Below are positions 1 through 8,493 of a stretch of DNA of 64,000 nt, one piece after another. Both the position numbers and the translations under genes were made by a program. The notes beneath the pieces are model-generated. The model saw only the letters and a list, made by a program, of their open reading frames with translations, did not search any database and was not told the origin of the DNA. The stretch is from Acidimicrobiales bacterium (GTDB lineage: Bacteria > Actinomycetota > Acidimicrobiia > Acidimicrobiales > SZUA-35): positions 2,294,001 to 2,358,000 of the forward strand of contig JAWKIO010000005.1 in assembly GCA_041394265.1 (NCBI GenBank), in the 5' to 3' direction. Position 1 is the stretch's first letter; every line of letters starts with the position of its first letter.

Positions 1-393
1 GCGGGAGAGCACGCGCTGAGCTTGCGCCGCTGCTCGGCGGTGGGCGGTCGGCCGCGCCACGACGAGTAACGCTGGTGCGCAGCGATAGACCACGACCCGG
101 GCCCGCGCCTCGAACGCCACGACCTGTTCATCGTCGCCCACCACGTCGAACGGGAATGGCGTCTGGCCTGCCACCAGCGGCGATTCGAGCGCGGGGAGGT
201 CGGGTAGGCGAGGAGCGCCCGGCAGGCTCGCCAGCAGGCCGGCAAAAGCGCGATTCGACCACTGCACCGACCCCTCGATGCAGATCAAGACGACGTCGGG
301 AACCAGGTCGAGGGAGCTGAGATCGAGACCGTCGAGGTCAAGATCGTCAAGGTCGAGACCGGCGAGGTCGTGGTCGTGCGCGTCCGTGCTCAC
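1..393 (-). CDS. Partial PAS-like sensor/regulator, runs off left edge
   Basis: The minus strand is open from a GTG at 393 (another in-frame GTG at 399) to the window edge without a stop, giving 131 residues. Residues about 10-30 are a short acidic LD-rich run (LDLDDLDLDG and similar). They are followed by VQWSNRAFAGLLA, which resembles the first helix of a PAS domain, and by a beta-rich stretch ending in VVYRCAPALLVVARP. A PAS fold is my reading of this pattern. The catalytic or output part (kinase, GGDEF or other) lies outside the window, so function is open. It is transcribed in the same direction as the hydrolase genes to its right, 58 bp downstream of the first. Confidence 0.55.
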   Translation of the reverse strand, partial: MSTDAHDHDLAGLDLDDLDLDGLDLSSLDLVPDVVLICIEGSVQWSNRAFAGLLASLPGAPRLPDLPALESPLVAGQTPFPFDVVGDDEQVVAFEARARVVVYRCAPALLVVARPTAHRRAAAQAQRVLSR

Positions 394-451
394 GTTCACG
401 AGTGTCGACCGCCAGCAGCCCCGTTTGGTAGTCCGGACGACCCGTTGTCGT

Positions 452-1618
452 TCAGCTGGTGAGCGTGGCGAGGTCGATACCGTAGAGGTCGGCGACGTTG
501 CCACCGAGGATGGCCCGACGTTGCTCGTCGGTGAGGCCGGCGGCGTGTTCGGCCAGCATGCCCTGCGACCACGGCCAGGTGGAGTCCGAGTGCGGGAAGT
601 CGTTGGCCCACATGAGTCGGCGCCAGTTCATCTCGTTCGCCTGCTTGAAGGCGGTCCAGTCGTCTTGGAAGGTGACGTAGATGTTCTCGGCGAAATACTC
701 CGACGGTGCCTTCGACAAGCTGATCCCGGGCGCCATCCAGTTGCGGTGACGGTTGTACGCATGGTCCATGCGGTACATGTAGTGCGGGACCCAGCCGGCG
801 TCGGCTTCGACACAGACGACCTTCAGGTCGGGGAACCGCTCGAACACGCCGCCGAACACCAGCGTGCCCATGATGTCCTGGATGCCGCGGATGATTCCGA
901 GGAAGCCGTTGAGGCGTGACCCGCGGGGCTTGTTGCCGCCGAGCGCCGAGTTGCGAGAGGTCAAGATGTGGAAGCTCAGCGGCAGGCCCAGGTCGATCGC
1001 CGCCTGCCAGAACGGGTCCCAGATGGGGTCGTCGTAGTCCTGCTCGATGCCGGGCTCACCGGGCATCATCACCCCACGCAGACCCGCCTCCTTGATCGCG
1101 GTGATGTCGGCGATGCCCTCCTCGACGCTGCGAAGCGCCGTCTGTCCGCAGCCGAGCAGGCGGGTCGGGGCCTCGCTGCAGTAGTCGCTGATCCAGCGGT
1201 TGTAGGCGTCGAAGCACGCCTTCTTGAAGTCGGCATCACGGTGATTGCAGATGACCATGCCGACCGTCGGGTAGATGATCTCGGCGTCCACACCATCGCG
1301 GTCTTGGTCGGCGAGACGGTAGGTGGCATCCCAACCCGACTTGTGGAGTTCGTCGAACATCACGCCGTTGACGGTGATCTCCTCGGCCTGTTTGCCGGCG
1401 GCGGCGACCAGACCCATGGAGATCGGGCGCATGCCCTCGACGAGGAACTGATCGCCGCGCTCGGGGTCGGTGACCATGGCGGGCGCTCGGTCGCGAAACG
1501 CCGGATCGATGTAGGCGCTGTAGCAGTCTGGGGGTTCGGTGATGTGCGAGTCGGCACTGATCACCGGGAAGTCGAACGCCGAGCCGGCGGTGACGGTGGT
1601 GTCGTCGATGGTGGTCAT
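452..1618 (-). CDS. Amidohydrolase family protein (Amidohydro_2 type)
   Basis: 388 residues from the ATG at 1618. The N-terminal ISADSHITEPPDCY and the C-terminal ANDFPHSDSTWPWS are typical of the amidohydrolase-2 (TIM-barrel metal hydrolase/decarboxylase) family, in which the late aspartate of NDFPHSD is a metal or catalytic ligand. The first motif has DSH where classical members have DxH/HxH. The start overlaps the stop of the upstream deacylase gene by 4 nt (ATGA), so the two are translationally coupled. A longer open frame continues upstream to 1900 but lies inside the neighbour. The substrate cannot be deduced; cyclic or acyl amides and decarboxylation of aromatic acids are known for the family. 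Confidence 0.85.
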   Translation of the reverse strand: MTTIDDTTVTAGSAFDFPVISADSHITEPPDCYSAYIDPAFRDRAPAMVTDPERGDQFLVEGMRPISMGLVAAAGKQAEEITVNGVMFDELHKSGWDATYRLADQDRDGVDAEIIYPTVGMVICNHRDADFKKACFDAYNRWISDYCSEAPTRLLGCGQTALRSVEEGIADITAIKEAGLRGVMMPGEPGIEQDYDDPIWDPFWQAAIDLGLPLSFHILTSRNSALGGNKPRGSRLNGFLGIIRGIQDIMGTLVFGGVFERFPDLKVVCVEADAGWVPHYMYRMDHAYNRHRNWMAPGISLSKAPSEYFAENIYVTFQDDWTAFKQANEMNWRRLMWANDFPHSDSTWPWSQGMLAEHAAGLTDEQRRAILGGNVADLYGIDLATLTS

Positions 1619-3348
1619 GCCGATGCTCCTGCTGGTGCGCTCTGTGCTCCTCGGATGAGCTTCCCCGGCGTGGCCCCGGTGGCCTCGCCATTGCTCATGA
1701 TCTCGGTGCCGGCAACGAAGGTGTGCCGGTAGCCGTCGGCCCGTTGGAGCAGACGGCGTCCGCCCGCCGGGAGGTCGTGGGCGACCTCGGGAGCGTGCAG
1801 GGTGAGGTGGTCGAAGTCGATCACGTTGATGTCGGCTCGGTATCCGGGGGCGATCACGCCGCGGTCGAAGAGGCCGACGGTCTCGGCGGTCATTCGGCAC
1901 TGCTTGGCGATGAGCGTCTCGACCGGAATGCGTCCGTAGGGTCGGTCACGCCCCCACCACTGGAGCAGGGTGGTCGGGAAGCTGACATCGCAGATGGTGC
2001 CAACGTGCGCGCCGCCGTCGGAGAGCCCGGGCACGGCTGCCGGATGGAGCAGCATCTCCCGCACCACATCGAGGTTGCCGGCCGCCCAGTTGAGGCTCGG
2101 GATGTAGAGCATCGCCTTGCCATCGGCTTCGAGCACCCAGTCGTAGGCGACCTCGGCCGGCTCGCGCCCTTCGCGCTCTGCCGTCGCCCCGACCGAGTCG
2201 CTGGGATCGGGCTCGTAGTTCGGCGGGTCACCGAGTCGGAACATAGCGTTGAAGGCGTTGACAGCACGGCCCCCGAGCACGCTGTTCTCGGTGTGGACCT
2301 GCTCGATGATCCTGGCCCGGAGCTCGGGTTGGCGCATGCGGCCGACCCGCTCGGCCAGCGGGAGGTCGGCGATGTCCTTGTAGGCCTGGGAGAACATGAA
2401 CGGGTTGAGGGTGGTCTGCAAACCGAGGAGGAGGCCCACCGCCCGAGCGCCGACCTGTCCTCGCATCGTGACGCCTTCCGCCGTGGCGGCTGCGAACCCG
2501 TCGAGGTGTCGCCGCCAGTCGTCGGGCCGCTTCGGAGCCTGGGCGATCGAGATGGAGATCGGCCGACCCGAGCGTTCGGCCATCGCTCGGAAGATCGCGG
2601 TCTCGGCCTCGACGTCGATGAAGTCGCTGACGACCTGGAGCACGCCCTTGCCTGCTGCCCCGAGTCCTTGGGCGATACCGACGAGCTCGTCGATCTCGGC
2701 CTTCAGGGTGGGCGTCGGTTCGCCGAGGCTCGTGCGGTGATTGAGGGTGCGGCTGGTCGAGAAGCCGAGCGCACCGTCCTCGACCGCCTGCCGTGCGAGC
2801 TCGGCCATCTCGGCGATGTCGTCGGGCGATGCCGGTTCCTGACGGCCACCCCGCTCGCCCATCACGTGGAGCCGGAGCGAGCCATGCGGCAGCTGAGCGC
2901 CGAGGTCGATGTCTCGGGGCCTGGCGTCGAGATAGTCGAGGTACTCCGAGAACGACTCCCAGGCCCAGGGCAGGCCCTCATGGAGTGCGGTGCCCGGGAT
3001 GTCCTCGACCCCCTCCATGAGTTGGATGAGTCGCTCGTGGTTGTCGGGTCGGACCGGCGCGAAGCCCACGCCACAGTTGCCCATGACCACGGTGGTGACG
3101 CCGTGCCAACTCGACGGTGCGAGGTGCTGATCCCAGGTGGCCTGACCGTCGTAGTGGGTGTGGATGTCGACGAAGCCGGGTGCCACCAGGTGGCCATCGG
3201 CGTCGAGTTCACGCTTGCCGGCTCCCTCCACCTTGCCGACGTGGGTGATGACACCGTTGCTGACGGCGACGTCGGCGGTGCTCCCTGGTCGATCGCCGGT
3301 GCCATCGACCACCGTGCCGTTGCGTATGACGAGATCGTGTTCGCTCAC
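1615..3348 (-). CDS. N-acyl-D-amino-acid deacylase-like amidohydrolase
   Basis: 577 residues from a GTG at 3348, chosen because AAGGGGG lies just upstream and the protein then begins with the canonical strand VIRNGTVVDGTGD. VDIHTHYDGQATWD provides the HxH metal motif, and LSDGGAHVGTICD near residue 450 carries the late conserved aspartate of the D-aminoacylase/dihydroorotase-like superfamily. These enzymes hydrolyse N-acyl groups or cyclic amides in the cytosol. The gene overlaps the next amidohydrolase by 4 nt and follows the dimethylformamidase-like gene by 127 bp, which suggests an amide-degrading set. The true substrate is unknown. Confidence 0.85.
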   Translation of the reverse strand: MSEHDLVIRNGTVVDGTGDRPGSTADVAVSNGVITHVGKVEGAGKRELDADGHLVAPGFVDIHTHYDGQATWDQHLAPSSWHGVTTVVMGNCGVGFAPVRPDNHERLIQLMEGVEDIPGTALHEGLPWAWESFSEYLDYLDARPRDIDLGAQLPHGSLRLHVMGERGGRQEPASPDDIAEMAELARQAVEDGALGFSTSRTLNHRTSLGEPTPTLKAEIDELVGIAQGLGAAGKGVLQVVSDFIDVEAETAIFRAMAERSGRPISISIAQAPKRPDDWRRHLDGFAAATAEGVTMRGQVGARAVGLLLGLQTTLNPFMFSQAYKDIADLPLAERVGRMRQPELRARIIEQVHTENSVLGGRAVNAFNAMFRLGDPPNYEPDPSDSVGATAEREGREPAEVAYDWVLEADGKAMLYIPSLNWAAGNLDVVREMLLHPAAVPGLSDGGAHVGTICDVSFPTTLLQWWGRDRPYGRIPVETLIAKQCRMTAETVGLFDRGVIAPGYRADINVIDFDHLTLHAPEVAHDLPAGGRRLLQRADGYRHTFVAGTEIMSNGEATGATPGKLIRGAQSAPAGASA

Positions 3349-3475
3349 TCGAGCCCCCTTGTTGCCGGACGGCGGGGCCGGATGACCTCGCTCGCCTCGA
3401 GCACGCCACGCACGAGTCCCCTTCGTCGACGCGCTCACTCGGTTGTGGCGACGACGCTACTCCCGGCGTCGGAGC

Positions 3476-4981
3476 TCAGCCAAGGCGGGTGAGGATGTTG
3501 GCGGTGATCTGCTCGATCTGCTCGTCGCGCCCCGCCAGCCCATGAGCCCAGTCGGTCGAACCGGACGTGATCACCGTTCCGCCAGCCGGCGAGGTGTACG
3601 TGCCCAGCATCGCCTGCCCGGCTGCGATGCGCCGCACATAGGCGTCGTCGCGTGAGCCGAACACCCGGTTCGCCAGGAACTCGATCTCGGAGGGCTCATC
3701 GGGCTTCGGCGGCCGGGCCGACGTGGTCCGGGTGAAATGGGCGGCGGGCACCATGCCGAGGATCTCGAAGTTCGGTGGCGTGCCGTCGGTCCCGGTGGGC
3801 ACGGGCAAACCGTCGACGATCGTGTACTCGCAGCCGTCGCACTCGTAGCCGACGGTCGTGGCCTTGGCCCCGAGCACGTCGCCGTAGTCGACGCCGGTGC
3901 CTTCGAAGATCCAATGGTCGGGCCGGTAGACGGTGTAGCCGCCGGCACCGTTGGTGACGCGTTTGCCGATGCGGTGGTAGCCGCCGCGGGTGAAGCTCAC
4001 CCCGGTCATGTGGTTCTCGGGTCGACCGATCAGATGGTCGGACCAGATGCTCGTCAGCTCGCCCATTCGATCGGTCTCGTAGACCGGATCCTTCTTGTAC
4101 ATGCCCTTGTAGCCGACCATGACCGACGCCGAGCCATCGACCGGGTCCTCGAGGCGGACCTGCCACAGCGAGGTGTTGCCGGAGAAGAAGGCGACGTTCC
4201 CACCCCGAGCGATGAAGCCCTCGACCGTGTCACGCATCGGGCCAGACCAGTACTCGTCGTGGCCGACCGACAACAGCAGTCGGTAGCCATCGATGATCGA
4301 CGGGTGCTCCTCGAGGTCGGCGTTCGAGATGACGTCGATCCCGTAGCCGTTGCGTTCGGCCCAGGCGAGGAACGGCCACTCCCAGTCCGGCCAGCCTGCC
4401 GAGCCCGCCCAGGCCGACAGGTGGTTGAAGCGGAGGTAGCCGACGTGGGTGTTCATGTCGTGGTCGGGTGGATGGGTGGTGGTGACCCGACGCCCGGCGC
4501 CACGAGGTTTGAAGAGGTAGCCCCGCTCCATCGGGCGCTGGAACGAGGATTGAGTGGCGCCGTTGTAGAGGTTGCGTCCTCCGAAGTCGTTGTAGGCGTG
4601 CCAGGTGTTGGTCGCGAGTTGGAGCAGGATCGTGTTGGTCGACGCCGGTGTCGGGCGGACCACGAAGAAGGCGTGGCTCTGACGCGACTTGCCGCCGACG
4701 TCGATCGTCAGCAACACCTCGTAGTAGCCCGATGCCCAGTCGCTTCCGGTGGCAACAGCGGCGGCCGCCGGCCAGTCGCACCCGTTGGTCGACGCGTCGA
4801 GCGGTGTCGCGTGGTCGCCTGCCTCTACCGTGCCGGTCCACACCACGTCACGACGAGCCCCGACACGGGCGATCTCGACCTCGACCGGGCGTCCGCCGGC
4901 GGATGACAGATGGAGGGCGATGTCGTTGCCAGGAGCAACGGACTGGGGCCAGCAGTAGCCGGTGACGGTCTCGAATGCCAT
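3476..4981 (-). CDS. N,N-dimethylformamidase beta-subunit-like protein
   Basis: 501 residues. Residues 1-110 look like an Ig-like beta sandwich. After about residue 115 the protein matches the large C-terminal domain of DMFase beta-subunit proteins: NTWHAYNDFGGRNLYN (about 125-140), then SVGHDEYWSGPMRD with GHDEYW at 240-245, then FFSGNTSLWQVRLE. In the known enzyme this subunit holds a mononuclear iron site and hydrolyses dimethylformamide. Many actinobacterial relatives of this domain have no assigned substrate. No signal peptide is evident. CATGCT sits 6 nt before the ATG and may be a weak -10. Confidence 0.75.
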   Translation of the reverse strand: MAFETVTGYCWPQSVAPGNDIALHLSSAGGRPVEVEIARVGARRDVVWTGTVEAGDHATPLDASTNGCDWPAAAAVATGSDWASGYYEVLLTIDVGGKSRQSHAFFVVRPTPASTNTILLQLATNTWHAYNDFGGRNLYNGATQSSFQRPMERGYLFKPRGAGRRVTTTHPPDHDMNTHVGYLRFNHLSAWAGSAGWPDWEWPFLAWAERNGYGIDVISNADLEEHPSIIDGYRLLLSVGHDEYWSGPMRDTVEGFIARGGNVAFFSGNTSLWQVRLEDPVDGSASVMVGYKGMYKKDPVYETDRMGELTSIWSDHLIGRPENHMTGVSFTRGGYHRIGKRVTNGAGGYTVYRPDHWIFEGTGVDYGDVLGAKATTVGYECDGCEYTIVDGLPVPTGTDGTPPNFEILGMVPAAHFTRTTSARPPKPDEPSEIEFLANRVFGSRDDAYVRRIAAGQAMLGTYTSPAGGTVITSGSTDWAHGLAGRDEQIEQITANILTRLG

Positions 4982-5039
4982 GCCCGCAGCATGGCACGCG
5001 ACGGCCAGGGGCTGGAAAGGTGGGCGATGATCAGGTCAG

Positions 5040-6059
5040 TCAGACGCCGCAGCCGGCGGCGACGACGAGCTCCGGTGTCGGGCCCAACGAATAGATCGCC
5101 ACACCGCCACCCTCGTAGTAGCCGGTGGTGATGACCGCTTCGAAGTGGCCGTCGCCATCCAGGTCGGCGACATCGGCCAACCGGCTGAAGGCAATGAAGC
5201 CCTGGAAATCACCACTTCGGTCCTCGGCGGTGACCACGTCGGAGGACAGCACAATCGTCTCCACTCCGGTCGGGGTGACTCGTCGGAGCAGCACCATGGA
5301 GTAGTTGCCGACCGGTTCATCGAGCAACGTGTCGGGCGAATCGATCCTCTCGGCGGAGATCAGCACCTCGTCGGTCCCGTCGCCGTCGGCATCGAAGCGA
5401 ACCACTCGCTGGACCTCGATCTCGGGTACCTCCGCTCCTTCGGCTGCAATGACGTCTCGCACCGATTGGAGATGAGCCTCGTCGGCTGCAATCTCGACGA
5501 CCTCTCGGGGTCTGAGCTCCCACTCGCCGGAGGTGCCGACGAGCCCTTCAGTCGCCCGATCGTCGCCGACGGTCCACTGGTTGCCGACTTCGGTGCATTG
5601 CTCGGTCAGGGGCGACACCTCTCGCGCCACGATCTGACCGGCCGGGTCGACGTACCGGACGGTCTGGGCATCGAAGAGGGGTGTTTCGGTGACAGGGCCG
5701 TCGTAGCCGGATGGCATTTCGTTCCACGTCGTGCCGTCCCACCAACCGAGTGCCAAGCCGTCGAGGAACGCGACGTTGCCGATCGCCGGGTACACGAAGG
5801 TGGCGACGGTGGGGCTGCTGGTCGACGAGGCCGTCGTGTCGGTCGTGGCCGTGTCGCCGACGACCGAAGTGGCTGGCGCCGTGGTGTCCGCGGCGCGCGT
5901 CGTCGGGACCGTGTCTGCGTTGCTGGCGAGCTCGCGGTCATCAGTTTCACCACCGTTGGTGAGGACGAGCACGGCAGCAACGACGGCAGCGAGGGCGATG
6001 CTGGCTCCTGCGATCCACTTCGTCGTCGAGTTCTTCTTCGAACCAGCAGGCGTCGTCAT
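5040..6059 (-). CDS. Membrane-anchored extracytoplasmic protein with FG-GAP-like repeats
   Basis: 339 residues from the ATG at 6059. A short basic N-terminus (GSKKNSTTKW) is followed by one transmembrane helix (about 17-36) and a Thr/Ser/Asp-rich linker, so the bulk should face outside. Near the C-terminus RFDADGDGTDEVLIS and VADLDGDGHFEAVITT are two calcium-binding FG-GAP-type repeats (DxDGDG). A TAGGGT -10 candidate lies about 40 nt upstream, and AGGAGC serves as a ribosome-binding site. No homologue with known function is recognised; a calcium-stabilised surface or binding protein is plausible. Confidence 0.7.
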   Translation of the reverse strand: MTTPAGSKKNSTTKWIAGASIALAAVVAAVLVLTNGGETDDRELASNADTVPTTRAADTTAPATSVVGDTATTDTTASSTSSPTVATFVYPAIGNVAFLDGLALGWWDGTTWNEMPSGYDGPVTETPLFDAQTVRYVDPAGQIVAREVSPLTEQCTEVGNQWTVGDDRATEGLVGTSGEWELRPREVVEIAADEAHLQSVRDVIAAEGAEVPEIEVQRVVRFDADGDGTDEVLISAERIDSPDTLLDEPVGNYSMVLLRRVTPTGVETIVLSSDVVTAEDRSGDFQGFIAFSRLADVADLDGDGHFEAVITTGYYEGGGVAIYSLGPTPELVVAAGCGV

Positions 6060-6201
6060 GTTGTTCGCTGATGCTCCTGGTTGCCGCCGATCGCCTGACC
6101 CTAGACGGAATGGGGAGGTCCGACGCGGCAGCGGCGCGAAGCCCGACGTCCAGCTCGACCGAGCCGAGCAAGGCCACGCCAGCAAAGGCAGTGAGGTGGT
6201 C

Positions 6202-6207
6202 TACGCT
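6202..6207 (+). promoter_or_regulatory. -10 element TACGCT, leaderless
   Basis: TACGCT ends 7 nt before the ATG at 6215. The spacer cccggcg has no Shine-Dalgarno, so transcription should begin at or next to the start codon. Confidence 0.6.
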
Positions 6208-6214
6208 CCCGGCG

Positions 6215-6646
6215 ATGAGCTACAGCGTGCAGATCGTCGTTGATTGTGCCGATCCTCACGGCCTGGCCGACTGGTGGGCCGAGACCCTCCAGTGGGTGGT
6301 CGAGCCGCAAGACGAGGCGTTCATCACGAGCATGGTCGAGCAGGGGTTCGCGACGGAAGCGGAAACCACTCGACACCGGGGTGCCCTGGTCTGGCGCGAA
6401 GGCACTGCCATCCATCCCGACATACCGGAGGCGCCCGATCGGCTCCGGATGCTGTTCGTGCTCGTGCCCGAAGCGAAGACCGTGAAGAATCGGGTGCACG
6501 TCGACCTGCGCAACGTGGGCGACGACATCGAGGCCGTACGGCAGCGGTTGGTCGAACGGGGCGCGACCGTGTTGCACACCGGTCAGCAGGGACCGCACAC
6601 GTGGGTCACCATGGCCGACCCCGAGGGCAACGAGTTCTGCGTCTGA
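6215..6646 (+). CDS. Glyoxalase/VOC-like domain protein
   Basis: 143 residues beginning MSYSVQIVVDCADPHGLADW. It has the betaalphabetabetabeta pattern of the glyoxalase-like (PF18029-type) family: N-terminal VVDCADPHGLADWW, KNRVHVDLR in the middle and the closing TMADPEGNEFCV. The His/Glu metal ligands seen in true glyoxalases can be partly matched (H in NRVHVDL, E in DPEGNEF). The start is set by the family N-terminus and by the -10 element 7 nt upstream. It stands alone; the substrate is unknown. Confidence 0.8.
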   Translation: MSYSVQIVVDCADPHGLADWWAETLQWVVEPQDEAFITSMVEQGFATEAETTRHRGALVWREGTAIHPDIPEAPDRLRMLFVLVPEAKTVKNRVHVDLRNVGDDIEAVRQRLVERGATVLHTGQQGPHTWVTMADPEGNEFCV

Positions 6647-6713
6647 TCACGATCGATGCCGATCGATCGGCTCGAATCCCTCGGGATCGGTACCGCTGTC
6701 GATCGCTGCGATC

Positions 6714-6719
6714 TACGCT
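6714..6719 (+). promoter_or_regulatory. -10 element TACGCT, leaderless
   Basis: TACGCT with a 6-nt spacer (cccgcc) to the GTG at 6726; no ribosome-binding site. Confidence 0.6.
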
Positions 6720-6725
6720 CCCGCC

Positions 6726-7319
6726 GTGGCCACCAAGAAGTCGACAGCGAAGAACCTTTCCGACGGAAGCGCACAGGTTGATGCTCATCTGGCGAAGCTC
6801 CCCGAGCCGCAGCGATCGACGTTGCAGGCCTTGCGCTCGACCCTGCTCGCCATCCTTCCCCACGCCGAGGAGAAGCTGAGCTACTCGATGCCGTGCGTTG
6901 CGCTGCAGGGCAAGGCTGTCGCCGGCTACGACGGCTTCAAGGATCACTGCTCCTACTTCCCCCACAGCGGGAACGTGCTCCCGAAGATCGAGGGCCTTCC
7001 CGCCGATGCGATGACGACCACGGGCACGCTGCAGTTCCCGGTCGATGAGCCGCTCTCGGCTTCGTTGGTGCGCAAGCTGGTGAAGGTCCGCATGGCGGAG
7101 ATCTCGGATGTGTCGAAGGGGAAGCGATACGACTTCTACGCCGACGGCCGACTGAAGGCCGAGGGTTCGATGCGAGACGGCCAGCTCCACGGGGCCTGGC
7201 GCTGGTATCGCAAGGATGGCTCGCTGATGCGCACCGGCAAGTTCGTCGACGGGGCGAAGACCGGCACGTGGCAGACCTTCACCGACGACGGTTCGGTCGC
7301 CAAGACGACGACCTACTGA
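6726..7319 (+). CDS. DUF1801 protein with C-terminal MORN/YwqK-like repeats
   Basis: 197 residues from a GTG. Residues 15-125 match the DUF1801 (YdhG-like) fold: VDAHLAKLPEPQRSTLQALR, EKLSYSMPCVALQGKAVAGY and SYFPHSGNVLPKIEGLP. Residues 130-197 contain three MORN-type repeats (KRYDFYADGRLKAEGSM, HGAWRWYRKDGSLMRTG, TGTWQTFTDDGSVAKT). MORN/YwqK repeats often sit on surfaces or act in protein contacts. The fusion of a DUF1801 core with MORN repeats is uncommon in my experience. The role is unknown. Confidence 0.75.
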   Translation: MATKKSTAKNLSDGSAQVDAHLAKLPEPQRSTLQALRSTLLAILPHAEEKLSYSMPCVALQGKAVAGYDGFKDHCSYFPHSGNVLPKIEGLPADAMTTTGTLQFPVDEPLSASLVRKLVKVRMAEISDVSKGKRYDFYADGRLKAEGSMRDGQLHGAWRWYRKDGSLMRTGKFVDGAKTGTWQTFTDDGSVAKTTTY

Positions 7320-7326
7320 CCGTCCT

Positions 7327-8406
7327 TCAGCAGCCGCCGCCGACGCTCGGTCGATCGGGAATCGACGGGTCGATGATCTCGATGTGAACGTGGGGCCATG
7401 ACGGGTTGGCCGTCAGGTCGTCGATCTGCGACGAGAACGGCAGCAGATGCGCGGTGGGGGCCAGGACGGTCACGCCGGCTTCGACCCGGTCACCCTTGCG
7501 AACGGCGACCCCGGAGATGTGCAGCATCTTCACCTCCCAGCCTGGGTGGTCGTCTGGCTCGATGACCACGAAATCGTCCTGATAGCGGCAGTACAGCGTG
7601 TAGCCACCCGCCCGGAGCACGGTGCCAGATACAGGTGACGTGATGGGCAGGAGTGGGTTGACGGCGACGTCGGCGGCACCGCGGCCGGAGGTGTCGCGAT
7701 TCCGACTGCTCATGACCGAGGCCGGGAAGGTCGTGGGCAGGGCGTCGAGCGGTCGGGCGGCGTCGTTGGTCGATTCGTGGTAGCCGATTCGTTCGACGGC
7801 GATCGAGGGGGCGAGGAGCGTGACGCCACCGAACGACGCAAACGGTGCGGGTTGGGCGAGTTCGACCGTCCGGGTCGTGTGCGGCCCGCGGCCACCGAGG
7901 CGACAGCCGCGTCCGGGAACGCCATCGGAGGGGAGACGGTGCGACGCGACGAACTCGTCGGACGCGGCGAAGTAGAGCATCGTCTCCGCTCGAGTCGTTC
8001 GCCGGCCCGCCAGCTCTCCAGCCCAGTAGGCACGGCCCTCGGTGTCGGGTTCGCGGTCGAGCACGTTGCGATAGATGAGACCGAGGAAGCCATCGTCGTC
8101 GACCGCACCGTAGGTCGTGGCGAACTCGCTCCCCGCAGCGAAGGAATCCACGATGGTGGGAAGCGACGCGCACTGTTCGTACTGCTCGACCCAGTAGAGC
8201 GCGCCCGCGGCGTCGGGCGTGCGGTCGAAGAACGCCCAATAGAGGCGGAAGATCGTTGCGTGCTCGGTGGTGAGCTCATCGAGCGCGGCCACGTCGTCGA
8301 AGGTGAGCACCTCCCGGTCGACCGCGTCCTGCGCCGATGCGACCGGTGCCGGGAGGACCACGAGCAAGGCGGCAATGGTCGCGGCCAGAGTGCGGAGATA
8401 CGTCAC
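7327..8406 (-). CDS. Secreted DUF4214 plus degenerate M23-like peptidase domain protein
   Basis: 359 residues from the GTG at 8406. This start gives a clean signal peptide (VTYLRTLAATIAALLVVLPA, cleavage after APVASA) and has TACCGT 7 nt upstream. An in-frame ATG at 8466 is the alternative. Residues about 50-150 are a DUF4214 domain (DRTPDAAGALYWVEQY, LDREPDTEGRAYWAGEL), usual in S-layer or cell-surface proteins. The C-terminal third resembles LytM/M23: VSGTVLRAGGYTLYCRY and the final WPHVHIEI. The first zinc ligand region reads GRGAADVAVN where HxGxD is expected, so one histidine ligand is missing and catalysis is doubtful. The gene is divergent from the next with overlapping upstream regions. 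Confidence 0.7.
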   Translation of the reverse strand: MTYLRTLAATIAALLVVLPAPVASAQDAVDREVLTFDDVAALDELTTEHATIFRLYWAFFDRTPDAAGALYWVEQYEQCASLPTIVDSFAAGSEFATTYGAVDDDGFLGLIYRNVLDREPDTEGRAYWAGELAGRRTTRAETMLYFAASDEFVASHRLPSDGVPGRGCRLGGRGPHTTRTVELAQPAPFASFGGVTLLAPSIAVERIGYHESTNDAARPLDALPTTFPASVMSSRNRDTSGRGAADVAVNPLLPITSPVSGTVLRAGGYTLYCRYQDDFVVIEPDDHPGWEVKMLHISGVAVRKGDRVEAGVTVLAPTAHLLPFSSQIDDLTANPSWPHVHIEIIDPSIPDRPSVGGGC

Positions 8407-8413
8407 CGGCGAG

Positions 8414-8419
8414 ACGGTA
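8414..8419 (-). promoter_or_regulatory. -10 element TACCGT, leaderless
   Basis: On the minus strand TACCGT is followed by ctcgccg (7 nt) and the GTG at 8406. It decides the start of the DUF4214/M23-like gene. Confidence 0.55.
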
Positions 8420-8493
8420 GTCGCCGATCCGATGGACCTCCTACCGGTCGTCTCGTAGGGTGGCATCACGTGTGAGGGGAGGGACATCGTCAC

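Noticed and set aside
1723..3492. 589-codon plus-strand open frame
   Set aside because: Antisense to the N-acyl-D-amino-acid deacylase gene, whose motifs are clear; the frame is open only because of high-GC codon bias.
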